Translations under genes and position numbers: made by a program
In this document: piece after piece, positions 35,145 to 44,264 of the stretch
How positions within the stretch are numbered: the first letter of the stretch is position 1
Layout: each line of letters starts with the position of its first letter
Source of the DNA: Dendrophyllia cribrosa
Lineage: Eukaryota; Cnidaria; Anthozoa; Scleractinia; Dendrophylliidae
Assembly (NCBI GenBank): GCA_024195265.1
Contig: JAJLRJ010000008.1
Span: forward strand, 28,151,932 to 28,215,931
Direction: 5' to 3'
DNA length: 64,000 nucleotides
Notes under the pieces: model-generated
What the model saw: the letters and a program-made list of their open reading frames with translations, nothing else
Databases searched by the model: none
What the model was told of the DNA's origin: nothing

Positions 35145-36617
35145 ATGAATGAAGGCAACGAATTCGATGCAAAGGAAACAGACCGTCTCAACCCAAAAGG
35201 CACAGGGGATGATGATGATGATTACGATACCAACCCATGGGAGCGCTATGGTATGACAGAAGATGAATTCAACGACTTATTTGTCCCGCATACAGACCCC
35301 GACCCCAACACCACGCAACCCTTTGAACCAGGCGCTGCTTCCATCCCGGCTGGCGAGCAAATAGCTATGAAAACAAGACTCTCCCCAGAGCAACAAGGCT
35401 CCCGCACTGAAGAAACCTCTTTCATTACAGGGGATACTCAAGGCCGGTGGGTGATGACCACGGATAACATGCCATTAACGGAATCCGTGGTATGGAAAGA
35501 AGTTGAAGATGAATACCCAAATGCAGATCTATCGAAAGTTAAGCTTAGGTACAAGGCAGCAAAAGCAGGAGGCGCTATAATCGAGGTGAGTATGAGGGAA
35601 AAAGGGAAATGGTATCCGCTTTTAACAAAATCGCGTGGGGATACACAAAAGACTTTCAACACTTCTCTTACAAAAGAGATCCAAAAGGCTCTCAGAAAGT
35701 CTATGACTGAAGACTTCAATGAAACAAATGCTGCATTTGAAGCAAATCAAAAAGAACTGGAAGCCAAACAAAAACAACTACAAGAAACACAAATAGCTGC
35801 TGCTGATGCACAAAAAATGCGCAACGAGATGGATGCCCTAAGAGAGCAAACCAAAAAGGCTGATGACCAGATGCAAAAGCTGGAAGAGAAAGAGGGGCCA
35901 CTGGATAAGGATGCAATACAAAGACTGAAAAATGAAAAGAAAACTCTTGAATCTGAACATCAAGCCAAACGAAAAGAACTGGAAAAGGCACAAAAAGCTG
36001 CCAAACAAGCAGACAAACTACGAGAAGAAAGAGACAAACTAATACTTGACAGAAGGGGCTTAGAAGGACGCTTAGAGGAACTTAGAGCAAAAAAGGACGC
36101 TATAAAACCACTGGACGAACTGAAACAGAACAAAGAAGATCTTGAACGGCAGAACGAGGAGGACAGACAAGTGATAGAGGCTGAGGACACTTCCTCCTCT
36201 GACAGAGCAGCTGCTGAAGCCCGGGTTGCTGAACGTGAAGAAGAGCTGGCAAGGCTTAATATAGAAATTGAGGTGCGGGAAAGGAGTATGTCTTTGAGAG
36301 AGAGGGTCAGAGAAATCTTCAAGAAATACGGATGGACCCTGCAAGCGATTGTTCTGGCAGCTGGCATCACCATCAGCGCTGTGGTACTCGCCACCTTGAA
36401 TGGCCTGGCAAAGGCCACCAAGGCTATTGGAAATGGGCTTAAAGAGCTTGGCAAAAAGGCAGCCAGCGCCTTGCCTGGCCTCATTGGCTCAATTGTGAGC
36501 TTCATCTTCAAAGCGGCTGGGTCGGTCATCTCCTTTCTGGGTGAACACGCCTGGCTGCTCATCCTTGCCGTGGTGGCCTTCCTTGTTGAAAGGATCACCA
36601 AGCGTTCGAAGTCTTGA
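35145..36617 (+). CDS. Coiled-coil membrane-associated protein, 490 residues
   Basis: An acidic N terminus (DDDDDYDTNPWERYGM) precedes a long coiled coil of Lys/Glu/Gln (about residues 180-360) and hydrophobic segments from about 385 to the end (LQAIVLAAGITISAVVLATL, GLIGSIVSFIFKAAG, WLLILAVVAFLVERI). The frame is intact, unlike copy 1. The N-terminal 160 residues differ strongly between copies while the last 120 are nearly identical, suggesting diversifying or exchanged N termini such as would be expected for a surface-exposed part. Function is not established. Confidence 0.8.
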   Translation: MNEGNEFDAKETDRLNPKGTGDDDDDYDTNPWERYGMTEDEFNDLFVPHTDPDPNTTQPFEPGAASIPAGEQIAMKTRLSPEQQGSRTEETSFITGDTQGRWVMTTDNMPLTESVVWKEVEDEYPNADLSKVKLRYKAAKAGGAIIEVSMREKGKWYPLLTKSRGDTQKTFNTSLTKEIQKALRKSMTEDFNETNAAFEANQKELEAKQKQLQETQIAAADAQKMRNEMDALREQTKKADDQMQKLEEKEGPLDKDAIQRLKNEKKTLESEHQAKRKELEKAQKAAKQADKLREERDKLILDRRGLEGRLEELRAKKDAIKPLDELKQNKEDLERQNEEDRQVIEAEDTSSSDRAAAEARVAEREEELARLNIEIEVRERSMSLRERVREIFKKYGWTLQAIVLAAGITISAVVLATLNGLAKATKAIGNGLKELGKKAASALPGLIGSIVSFIFKAAGSVISFLGEHAWLLILAVVAFLVERITKRSKS

Positions 36618-36621
36618 AGAC

Positions 36622-37130
36622 TTATCTTAACCAAACGAAAAGCCCTGCCAAAGAAAGCGCACCCACAGCAACGACTGCCTTGGAGACGTGATGCGGGTCG
36701 GGTTGTGGTGTGGGTGTGGGGGTGGGGGTTGGTTGTGGTGTTGGTGTGGGTGTGGGTGTGCTGCTTGTGGCTGGGGCTGTGGCGATGCCCTGTGCCTGTG
36801 TGGCCTGGAGATGTATCGGGTTTGATGGGTGACTGTTTGGTGGATTGATCTTTGTCGGTCCACCGTCCATGTGGCGAAGGGAGGCTTTTTTCGTGCCCAG
36901 ATTAACACCACTGTTCACGCCCAGCTTCATCCCTTGTGTTGCCTCCTGCAGATTGTTGTTATACCCGATCACGCTCTCTGTGTTGATAATCATGCGTGAT
37001 GGCATGAGCCAGCTTCCGGGTGCTGTCGCAAAGTCTAAGCGCACTTTTGTTGCTTGGATGGCAAGCTGGTAACGCTGTACGCTTGTTGCGATGTCGTTCA
37101 GTATTATGGCCTCCTCTAGATGGGTGAGGA
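36622..37130 (-). pseudogene. 3' part of the interrupted large virion-type gene
   Basis: Corresponds to the last third of the 606-residue protein of element 1, ending with the Thr/Pro linker and membrane segment (AVVAVGALSLAGLFVWLR). The frame stops at the transposon insertion at 37131, where target bases GGGTGAGGA are duplicated. Confidence 0.9.
37122..37130. repeat. 9-bp target-site duplication (left)
   Basis: GGGTGAGGA recurs at 40904-40912. The uninterrupted sequence in element 1 (near 19790) has GGGTGAGGA once. Confidence 0.9.
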
Positions 37131-37269
37131 CATTCTCGTCCCCAGAGCCCGCGATCCTTCTGGTCTGCGCCAGGGATCACGAACTCTGGCCTGTTCCGGT
37201 AGGATTCCGGTTTTGATTGGCTATTGCAAATACAATAGAATAAGACCGAAAGAGAAATTTAGATTCAAC

Positions 37270-37647
37270 ATGGCGGACGGTAGAACTCCAACTATTAAAG
37301 CGGTATTCAAAGGTGGAAAATTCTGTTTGCCGAACGTGTAACAGTAATATTATAACCACCCGTTGGATTTGTTTGGAGTTAAAGTAACCGAAGAAGGAAT
37401 AGTGAGTGATTTAGAAAAGTTTTGCGGGTTAAAAATCACTTGCGCCGATGGTTTTCCCTCGCGAATATGTAGATCTTGTTACGTGAAAGTCACTAAATTT
37501 CAGGAGTTTGTTAAGATGGTTGTCCAGTCGAAAACTCAACAAGAGTCGGTCATTCGATCAAAAAGAGCAAAATCGTTAGAAGACAGCCCGACCTCCGCCT
37601 CTTCGCCAAGTTCAAGGAGAGAGAAAAAGAAGACTAAGGGCCCACAC
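37270..37647 (+). pseudogene. ZAD-like Cys-rich domain, first exon, frameshifted
   Basis: The ATG at 37270 opens MADGRTPTIKAVFKGGKF; the Cys pair CRTC is read in the next frame (about 37330) and the conserved remainder (LDLFGVKVTEEGIV, then FPSRICRSCYVKVTKFQEF) in a third step, so indels have accumulated. Paired Cys-x2-Cys motifs separated by about 50 residues with an F/L-rich helix resemble the ZAD zinc-coordinating dimerisation domain of insect zinc-finger proteins. The exon ends at a good splice donor (GTACGT at 37648). Later exons were not found. Confidence 0.5.
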
Positions 37648-37928
37648 GTACGTGCTGTTTAATTTTGACATGTATAGTCTAATTTTAAAGCTTATGTGTC
37701 GGAACTGTTTTTAGAACGGGGCATGACACAATAGGATTGGAAAGTACTATTGTTGTTCATTGGCATTCAAATAAATGACCTAATAATATGTAGTTTGGCC
37801 ATGTTACCCGCAGATCAGATGATGTAAATATGGAAGTCAATTGTTATTTCATTGATTATTTCAGACAGGAAAAGAAGGCATTGGTTTCTTTGAGCTGACT
37901 TGATTTCATCAAGTGATGAATTGAAGTA

Positions 37929-38110
37929 TAGACCTTTTTCATAATGGCGGCCAATTTATTTATTCTGTTATATGTATGTTAATTAGCTCTATTGGCCCCA
38001 TTTTAGAGTAAAAATTCTTATGAATTTTGACACGCTAACGAGGCCACTAGGGCTAATTAACATAGATATAAACGAATAAATTACTCGCCCGCCATTATGA
38101 AAAAGGTCTA
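37929..38110. repeat. MITE with TA target duplication
   Basis: The ends TATAGACCTTTTTCATAATG and its inverse (CATTATGAAAAAGGTCTATA) enclose about 180 bases, with TA flanks. Confidence 0.8.
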
Positions 38111-38114
38111 TAAG

Positions 38115-38589
38115 TACCGTAAATCCTCGAATAACTGCCTGGGGTGCTTATTTCAAATTTAGGATAAGGCGGGGGCGCTTATTCGAGGCGGGGAAGGGGC
38201 TTATTTAATTTGTCCCAAATTTTGGCCAGATGGTCATTTATTTTTGTAACATTTGCTCTTAAACAACATAACCTGTGTATTAATACACAAAGTTGTTCGT
38301 ATAGTTCTAATAATGGCACACTTCGTACATAATTACGGTATTTTCGGTTCACCAAACGTTTTCACAAACTGAAACGAGTACATCAACATGCAAATCTGTT
38401 AAAAAACATGAGTGATAAACATGACCCGACACTATACGCTTCAGTACTCGCCCAGAAATAAACAGAAGGGGAGGAGGGGGTACTTACTAGAGGGGGCGGG
38501 GGGGGGGGGGGGGGGGGGCACTTATTTCAAATTTAGGATAAGATGGGTGCACTTATTTGAGGGGGGCACTAATTCAAGGATTTACGGTA
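38115..38589. repeat. MITE with G tract
   Basis: The termini TACCGTAAATCCTCGAATAA and the inverse TTCAAGGATTTACGGTA enclose 475 bases. The phrase CTTATTTCAAATTTAGGATA occurs twice inside. A G21 run (38498-38518) lies in the right half and may be of uncertain length. Confidence 0.75.
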
Positions 38590-38599
38590 TATTGTTTGC

Positions 38600-40230
38600 T
38601 TTATTCTGTAAGCAAAGATGCATGCAAAAATATGTATATTGTATTTAGGCAGCTGAGGAGAAATTAACATCCTCAGTGCGACTGTCCCTGTTTACACCAG
38701 CAGTCAGCATGCCACATGCACCTCGCACAATTTTACCGGCTGGACCCACAGAACAAGTAGTGGCTGAATCTAATTCAGCAGTCAGTGCGAAACAGAAAAC
38801 TACCTCCAGGAATTGCTCCTCCTGAGAAAAAGCAACCATCAAAAAGTGTTGAAATCCAATACTGGTAAACTTCAAGTTGTTATAAACTTAAGCCCTAAAC
38901 ATGGTTATAATTCTTTTTATTTTTATACTTTTCTCTCTGTTGGGTTTTAAAGGTGTTGCACCTGTTTACAATCCTTTGCAATAATTTAACACAAAGTAAA
39001 TAATAAAAAAGACACTAATTGAAACAATATCCAATCCACAATATAAGCAATATCCAACCTAAATATAGTATGGTTCTGCGTCTTTATTTGGTATTAGTTT
39101 AATTATCCCACGTCTTTGGCTTACTGAAAGTTGTCCCCTCTGATAAGCATAGTTGAACGAGTTAAAAAAGTTGTCTGAGAGAAAAAAAAAACCTTGTAAA
39201 ATTATACAGGAAATCCATCGGTGCCTGGCGTTTTTTCATTATTCAATCATACTTTTCAGAGCTTGAAGACATTCTTTCTTAGTTAACAGGCCTTCACAAT
39301 TTTCTTTATCCTCAGAGTTACAACAGGTGTAAAATGTGAATAATTCAAATACCATATTTACTTGAATAGAGCCTGGGGTGTTGACTACAAACTCAGTTCC
39401 CGTTGAGGTGGTAGCAATTCAAAAATCAGTGACAAAAAATACCAGTCAGTGACACAGAAATAATTTATGAAATTACAGGGTTTTTTTTATATCTGAATGG
39501 CTAATAACCATTTTCCCCTCACAAACACCTAAGTTATTTTTTTTTACCAATTCAGTTAAGGACTTAGAATTTTAAAATAAGAGGTGTTTATTCAAGTAAG
39601 TACTGCCACTGTATTCATACTTAATTTATGGTATATTTGACATTTTATTTTCTCTCCTTCCTTTGATACAAATCAACATTTGTATATCTCAAATGTTCAT
39701 TAAGTGAATTCCACATCAAGAAAGGATTTATGTGGACTGCACACAGATGTCTCCTATCAGGAAGGAAACATTGGAGACATTTGAGCATAGGCTAAGATAT
39801 GTCCACTTTTGATGTAGTTATATCTCATGATCTGTGATTTTAAGCCTGCATTTTAAGATTAGGGACTGTACAATAGCAGGAGCTCCAAATTAATTAACAT
39901 CCTACCCCCCACCCCAATGAAAGGAACAAAATTAATTCTTACCCACCACCCTTGAACAAAGATCAAGAAACCCTATCCCAATTCACCTCTCTATCTACAC
40001 AACAATAGCAATTCATCAGGTACAAATATGGGATCATAGGGTTTCTCCCATTGCTCAGCAAGGAATAAAGATTGACCCCTTTGAGTCAACTCATGCACCC
40101 CTCCCATTGGACATTTTATATTCTCTTGTTTGATGGTTACCGCCTAGAGAAGAACACAGGAAATATCATTTTAAAGTGAAACATAAGTTAAGCTTATATA
40201 AGCAAGCTTACATCAAAACAACAACAAAAA
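38600..40230. other. Transposon interior, no gene seen
   Basis: AT-rich DNA inside the 37131-40903 transposon. It could hold introns or decayed exons of the two terminal genes. No transposase motif was found in either strand. Confidence 0.5.
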
Positions 40231-40249
40231 TCCCTCACACCGTACCAAA

Positions 40250-40774
40250 AAAAAAAAGGACAAGATGTGCTTCGTCTACCACGATCGTTTTCACCTTTTC
40301 TTTAAATACAGGGGTCTTCAGCAATTTAGAAACTTTCTTGTTGTCAACAAACACCTCTGGATGTGCGAATATTAGGTCGTAAGTTGAACTTCTCAGCATT
40401 TCTATCGGAGCATCGAGTGACACTTCATCGTTGTCATCTTCTTCGGTGGCCACACGATCCCCTTTCAGTACACACACACTTAAACCACCTTCCCTCATCT
40501 TCACTATTTGGTCGCGAATGAGGGCATTAAGCGGCGAAATAACAAGTACAGTGGACTTCTTCTCTGTGGGTTTCCCTCCAAAAGCAAACACCGGTGCCAA
40601 GAGCTGATTACGATTTGCCATATCCAGTCGGCAAAATTGCCAAAACGTCTTTATTCTCAACAGCGAGACATTTTAAAACTTCATACTGCTTCTCTTTCAA
40701 TTGAAGATTGGCCAAACCTAAAATGTTCAGGCAAAATTCAAAGCGTCGTGGAATAGATCAACTTGGTCAGCCAT
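40250..40774 (-). pseudogene. RecQ-like helicase fragment, frameshifted
   Basis: From ATG 40774 the sequence reads MADQVDLFHDALNFA and is then broken; further down LPTGYGKS (Walker A) lies in one frame and LVISPLNALIRDQIVKM, TYDLIFAHPEVF and VVDEAHLVL (DEAH box) in another. These are RecQ-family motifs I, Ia and II. Only the N-terminal third of a helicase is present before the sequence degrades near 40250. It reads inward from the right terminal repeat. It was either captured or is a decayed transposon gene. Confidence 0.75.
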
Positions 40775-40903
40775 TTTGGATTTGCTCTGAGCCTGCGCAG
40801 AACGACCGGAAGTCCGCGAATCGCGGACCCGAAATTGGAACATGCCAGAGTTCGTGATCCCTGGCGCAGACCAGAAGGATCGCGGGCTCTGGGGACGAGA
40901 ATG

Positions 40904-40912
40904 GGGTGAGGA
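40904..40912. repeat. 9-bp target-site duplication (right)
   Basis: GGGTGAGGA, matching 37122-37130. Confidence 0.9.
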
Positions 40913-41980
40913 AGACTCTCTGCGTTTCGAACGCCCGGCCTCCTCTTCCAATGATGCTGCTGCGGGTTTTGGCTTGCGAACCAAGAATGCAGTACACAAA
41001 GGCCTCGATTGATTGGTTCATACGCGCGAGCCCTGGCTGTGTTAGCCCCTGTGCGTAATTTGGCACAAAGTGCTCGAACTGGGTGTCCGCCCCTTGGTCG
41101 TTGCGAACGAAAGATATACCATTGGCTCGATAGTTGGGGTCTTTTCTGTCAGTCACGCGCTCATCATCGAACAGAGCTAGATCGGGGTCTGGATAAGTGT
41201 AATCGGTAGAGATGGGGCCCTCTCCATAAGCCCAAATGTAGACATTCCCAAGCCCGTGGTTCTTACCGTATGTGAAACGGAAGTCAGAACTGGGGTCGAT
41301 GCCAAACTCGATGCAAATCTTCTTGTACGCGTCGATGTTATACTTGTTGTCTTTCTGGTTAAATGGAGGGTCATCTGGCAAGGCACTCACGCTTTGTTCC
41401 CCACCCATCTGGTAGAGTATTCGCCTTGTTGTGAAATAAACGTGAAACCGGTAAAACGACCTTAACTGTGGTGTTAGGGATAGACTGGAGTTCTTATCGA
41501 AGAGAATGTCACGCGAGATTCCACAGCCGGTTGTTGCACACCATAGGGCGAAGGAGAGTTGTTGTGGCCAAAAACTCATATGCGGCCCACCCATCCACTT
41601 TCGGCCGTATTTCGCGGTTGTGAATGAAATCTGTGTGTCCCTGAAGATATTTTTGTATTTCGTTGAGAAATACTCAGTTGGCGTGACGTAAATCTTTTGC
41701 TCTTTGTCATTCAAGATAGCGCCAATCATCATGTCTTTGTCTATTGTGGTGGAGAAAGCAACAGCCGGGATTGACTTTTCTGGTTGCCCCAACGATAACT
41801 GATAAGGGAAACCACCATCATAGATAAGGCAAAGAGCGTCTCTTTCGGCGCCAGTCCAATCTTTGTGGGGCATTTCTGTGATAAGTGCCCATGAGCCTTG
41901 GCCCTCTTTGTAAAGCACTTCCCCTGTGGCGGTTTTATGGTCGTCACCAAACTCTACTTAAACTTCAAAGTGAGACATAT
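40913..41980 (-). pseudogene. 5' part of the interrupted large virion-type gene
   Basis: Corresponds to the middle of the 606-residue protein (MSFWPQQLSFALWCATTGCG is present near 41560). The N-terminal 75 codons are lost at a deletion junction at 41980/41981, and one Gln codon near 41957 is TAA. The gene is therefore truncated, interrupted and carries a stop. Confidence 0.9.
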
Positions 41981-42221
41981 CGAGGAAGACAAGAGGAACA
42001 GTGATGCAGAATTCACCATAATTACTCGTGAGGTGGAAAAATATCACGAACTCAAAGCTGCAATCAGGGATGGTGTTAAGGCTAAAAAAAACGTTGGCAC
42101 TCAAACACAAGCGCCAGACCTCGAGAAACTAAAAAACGAACTTCGCAAGGAAGTCAAACAAGAGTTTCAAAAAAAGATAAGTCTTCTCACCGCAGCCTCC
42201 AAATCCGATTTGAGAAATTAA
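41981..42221 (+). pseudogene. C-terminal remnant of the 240-residue membrane protein gene
   Basis: The remnant begins within the second helical arm (SDAEFTIITREVEKYHELKA) directly after the deletion junction. It ends in KISLLTAASKSDLRN, which is probably the original C terminus because copy 1 has lost about 13 bases here. The N-terminal 150 codons and the penton-like gene are missing. Confidence 0.9.
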
Positions 42222-42266
42222 ATTCAGGTTTTAACCTCTACATTTCTAAGGATAAATCATTTGCGC

Positions 42267-42299
42267 CCAATTGAATACATAACCCGGCTGTGTACAACC
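42267..42299 (+). promoter_or_regulatory. Early-type promoter of the VLTF3-like gene (copy 2)
   Basis: CCAATTGAA at 42267-42275 lies 24 bases before the ATG at 42300. No TATATAC motif is present. Confidence 0.6.
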
Positions 42300-42992
42300 A
42301 TGGAGAAGTTCGCTAAACAACTGACTGCTGTTCGGTCCTTGGACACTAAAGGCGAATACAAAGCCAAACTCGATGAGCTTGATAAAGAATACAAATTTAT
42401 CCTCCTGCGCTCACTCGAAAACTACACCAAGGAAATACGGCGTTCAAACCTGTCAGAACGCCTTCATATCATCAAGGAGTATCTGTCTCCCGAGGCGCAA
42501 TGCCCCCCACACTCACCTTTCACCCTTTTGAATGAAAGGACAAAAATTTGCCAAAACTGCAAAGGCAAATTAAACCTCAGGATGTTTTCATCAGAACTTT
42601 GCTGTGAGGACTGCGGTCTCTTAGAGCCAATGGATGGTGTGACCTTCGATTATAACGAGCTCTATGGTGGTGATTACACAATTACCAAAAAAAGAATGAC
42701 CACCAAACATTACAACTTCAAAACCTATCTCAACAAACATCTGAAAATTTGTGAACCCTACTTCTGCTTGTCCAATGATGAAATACATCATGCCAATGAG
42801 ACATTCAAATTCATCGAAGAACATCTACCGAAAAGAATCTCTATGCCTTTTGTAGCCCACAAAATCTTGGATGCGATAAAAGGGCCACAACGGCTTGTCA
42901 AATACTTCTGGCTGCAAGTCCCAGAAAAATCAATGTGGAAGCACGAACAAAACTGGAAGATCATGCTTGAAAAAATGGGTCACGTTGAGTGA
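42300..42992 (+). CDS. VLTF3-like zinc-ribbon transcription factor, 230 residues
   Basis: An N-terminal helical region (KAKLDELDKEYKFILLRSL) is followed by a four-Cys zinc ribbon (CQNCKGKLNL to CCEDCGLLE, about residues 85-110) and a helical C-terminal domain (YNFKTYLNKHLKICEPYFCL, then RISMPFVAHKILDAI). This resembles VLTF3-type late transcription factors of large eukaryotic DNA viruses. It would direct transcription of the capsid genes from their TATATAC promoters; that link is inference. Copy 1 is diverged and frameshifted, so this is the only intact version. Confidence 0.6.
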   Translation: MEKFAKQLTAVRSLDTKGEYKAKLDELDKEYKFILLRSLENYTKEIRRSNLSERLHIIKEYLSPEAQCPPHSPFTLLNERTKICQNCKGKLNLRMFSSELCCEDCGLLEPMDGVTFDYNELYGGDYTITKKRMTTKHYNFKTYLNKHLKICEPYFCLSNDEIHHANETFKFIEEHLPKRISMPFVAHKILDAIKGPQRLVKYFWLQVPEKSMWKHEQNWKIMLEKMGHVE

Positions 42993-43068
42993 GCACTGCC
43001 ATAGAAACTTTCGTGAGCACTTGGGCCGTCATAGTCTTCCTCGTCATCACTGCCGATGCCTGTATACA

Positions 43069-43437
43069 TCAATGCCGCTGTATGCATCTATAAGGCGGCA
43101 TGCCAGGGCAAATGGCTCTGTGCATACCCATGTCCACTTCTGGCGAGAAGTGTTCTTGACATTCATCACATGTTTGTGAAGTGAATAAACGGAAATAGCA
43201 AAGGTGTTGCCAGTGATAATGATTTTTTATTGAAAAGCATACAGATTTCATCCTGCGTTGATGAAGGGCCCTGGCAGCCAAGTCACGTTGGATACTCCTT
43301 TCGACCAGTTCAAGGATGTAATCCTGGATCATGTCTGGTAAGTAGTCCCAATGGGATTCACCAAAAGACAGCAACCATTCGCCGAAGTAGTCTTGATTCT
43401 TTGAATTGAAGTCAAGTCCTTGATCCGTCATTGCCAT
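43069..43437 (-). CDS. Small protein sharing the pPolB N-terminal motif, 122 residues
   Basis: It starts MAMTDQGLDFNSKNQDYFGE and matches the beginning of the element 1 polymerase (LDFNPRNQDYFGDWL), then diverges and ends with a Cys/His cluster (CDECQEHFSPEVDMGMHRAIC). It looks like a stand-alone relative of the polymerase N terminus joined to a zinc finger. CCCTGTATATACC precedes the start, with a degenerate CCAATTGGA near 43472-43480. It replaces the end of the zinc-finger gene next to it. Confidence 0.6.
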   Translation of the reverse strand: MAMTDQGLDFNSKNQDYFGEWLLSFGESHWDYLPDMIQDYILELVERSIQRDLAARALHQRRMKSVCFSIKNHYHWQHLCYFRLFTSQTCDECQEHFSPEVDMGMHRAICPGMPPYRCIQRH

Positions 43438-43810
43438 GTTGGTTTGGTATATACAGGGGATAGGCTTTGTCCAATTGGAGATATCGTACTGTATCAACAT
43501 TCATCAGCGGGTTTCTTTTCGCGGGAGGGCAACCATTTCTTAAATGACTGTAAACCGTTGGTTTAGAAACTGCTCGATTGCAGCCGGGACAAAGCTCTTT
43601 CGGACGTGGTTCTGTTCGCAGATTCTTACAAGCGTATTTTTGATGATCAACAAGAGAATGCCCTTGTGTGAAATTTAAACCACAATATCTACAAGGATTG
43701 TATTCGAACGTCCCTTTGTTCTTTGCATATAAGTCATCACCTTCTTTCAACTCAATCCCACGCATTTTCAAAAACGCAACTGCAGTCATTGCTTCGTTGC
43801 CGAGAGGCAT
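43412..43810 (-). CDS. Zinc-finger protein, right end of element 2
   Basis: Homologous to 24695-25093 in the two Cys/His clusters (CRYCGLNFTQGHSLVDHQKYAC and CPGCNRAVSKPTVYSHLRNGC). The N terminus differs, and after RNPL the frame runs into the promoter of the 122-residue gene, so its C terminus appears to have been replaced by recombination near 43500. CCAATTGAAGAAA lies about 27 bases before the ATG at 43810. Confidence 0.65.
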   Translation of the reverse strand: MPLGNEAMTAVAFLKMRGIELKEGDDLYAKNKGTFEYNPCRYCGLNFTQGHSLVDHQKYACKNLRTEPRPKELCPGCNRAVSKPTVYSHLRNGCPPAKRNPLMNVDTVRYLQLDKAYPLYIPNQHGNDGSRT

Positions 43811-43814
43811 TTTC

Positions 43815-43921
43815 CCCTTATATGGGTGTGTAGGGCTTTCTTCAATTGGTGATGTCTCGCTTGCCGTTGCGGGCGGGCTCGGGGGAAACGCATTTGACCC
43901 CCTCTTACGGGGTTTGAGGGA
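43815..43921. repeat. Internal partial copy of the element 2 TIR
   Basis: This matches 25770-25868 inverted (GCAAATGCG-type core, CGAGCCCGCCCGCAACGGCA, CCAATTGAAGAAA). It lacks the terminal palindrome and lies 400 bases inside the right end, so two terminal-repeat modules are stacked at this end. Confidence 0.85.
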
Positions 43922-43942
43922 GGCCTGTGGATAACCTATTTG

Positions 43943-44212
43943 CTAAAAAATAGTATCTACTACAACAGTATGTAGTGCAGTATTATCCCGTCGCCACCAC
44001 CGGCGCGACATCTTCTTCAGAGGTAAGGTTTCGGCTGTGTATAAGCGATGCCGCACAACTTGCTTCGACGAAAGACAATTAGTAATCTTGCTAGTGCTAG
44101 AATAAAAGTGTTTGAGTTTTATCTTGTAGATCCAGAAAACGCTCCCCCTTAACACGTAGTGGTACAAGAACACCGATTTATTTATCATTGCAATATGATA
44201 TTCCATTGCCAT
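43943..44212 (-). CDS. Hypothetical 89-residue ORF started at the right TIR
   Basis: The frame begins MAMEYHIAMINKS next to an early-type promoter (CCAATTGAAGAAA on the minus strand, about 44239-44251) that matches the element 1 terminal repeat. The sequence after the first codons has no recognisable domain and is basic. It may be a gene or merely chance sequence behind a recombined terminal repeat. Confidence 0.35.
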   Translation of the reverse strand: MAMEYHIAMINKSVFLYHYVLRGSVFWIYKIKLKHFYSSTSKITNCLSSKQVVRHRLYTAETLPLKKMSRRWWRRDNTALHTVVVDTIF

Positions 44213-44264
44213 GTGGGTTGGTATAGACAGGGTTTACGTTTCTTCAATTGGCTATACCAGGCGT

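Larger units (their letters stand above)
37131..40903. mobile_element. DNA transposon with 9-bp target duplication carrying ZAD-like and RecQ-like genes
   Basis: The element has long inverted repeats of about 60 bases, both reading CATTCTCGTCCCCAGAGCCC inward, and a 9-bp target duplication, a size typical of Mutator-like elements. No transposase is recognisable. Each end carries a gene reading inward from just inside the repeat: a Cys-rich ZAD-like domain on the plus strand from the left end, and a RecQ-like helicase on the minus strand from the right end, both with frameshifts. Two MITEs are nested inside. Short copies of the same terminus occur at 63340 and 63519. Confidence 0.85.

Noticed and set aside
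38498..38518. G21 run as a regulatory G-quadruplex
   Set aside because: A plain homopolymer inside a MITE, probably slippage or of uncertain assembled length.
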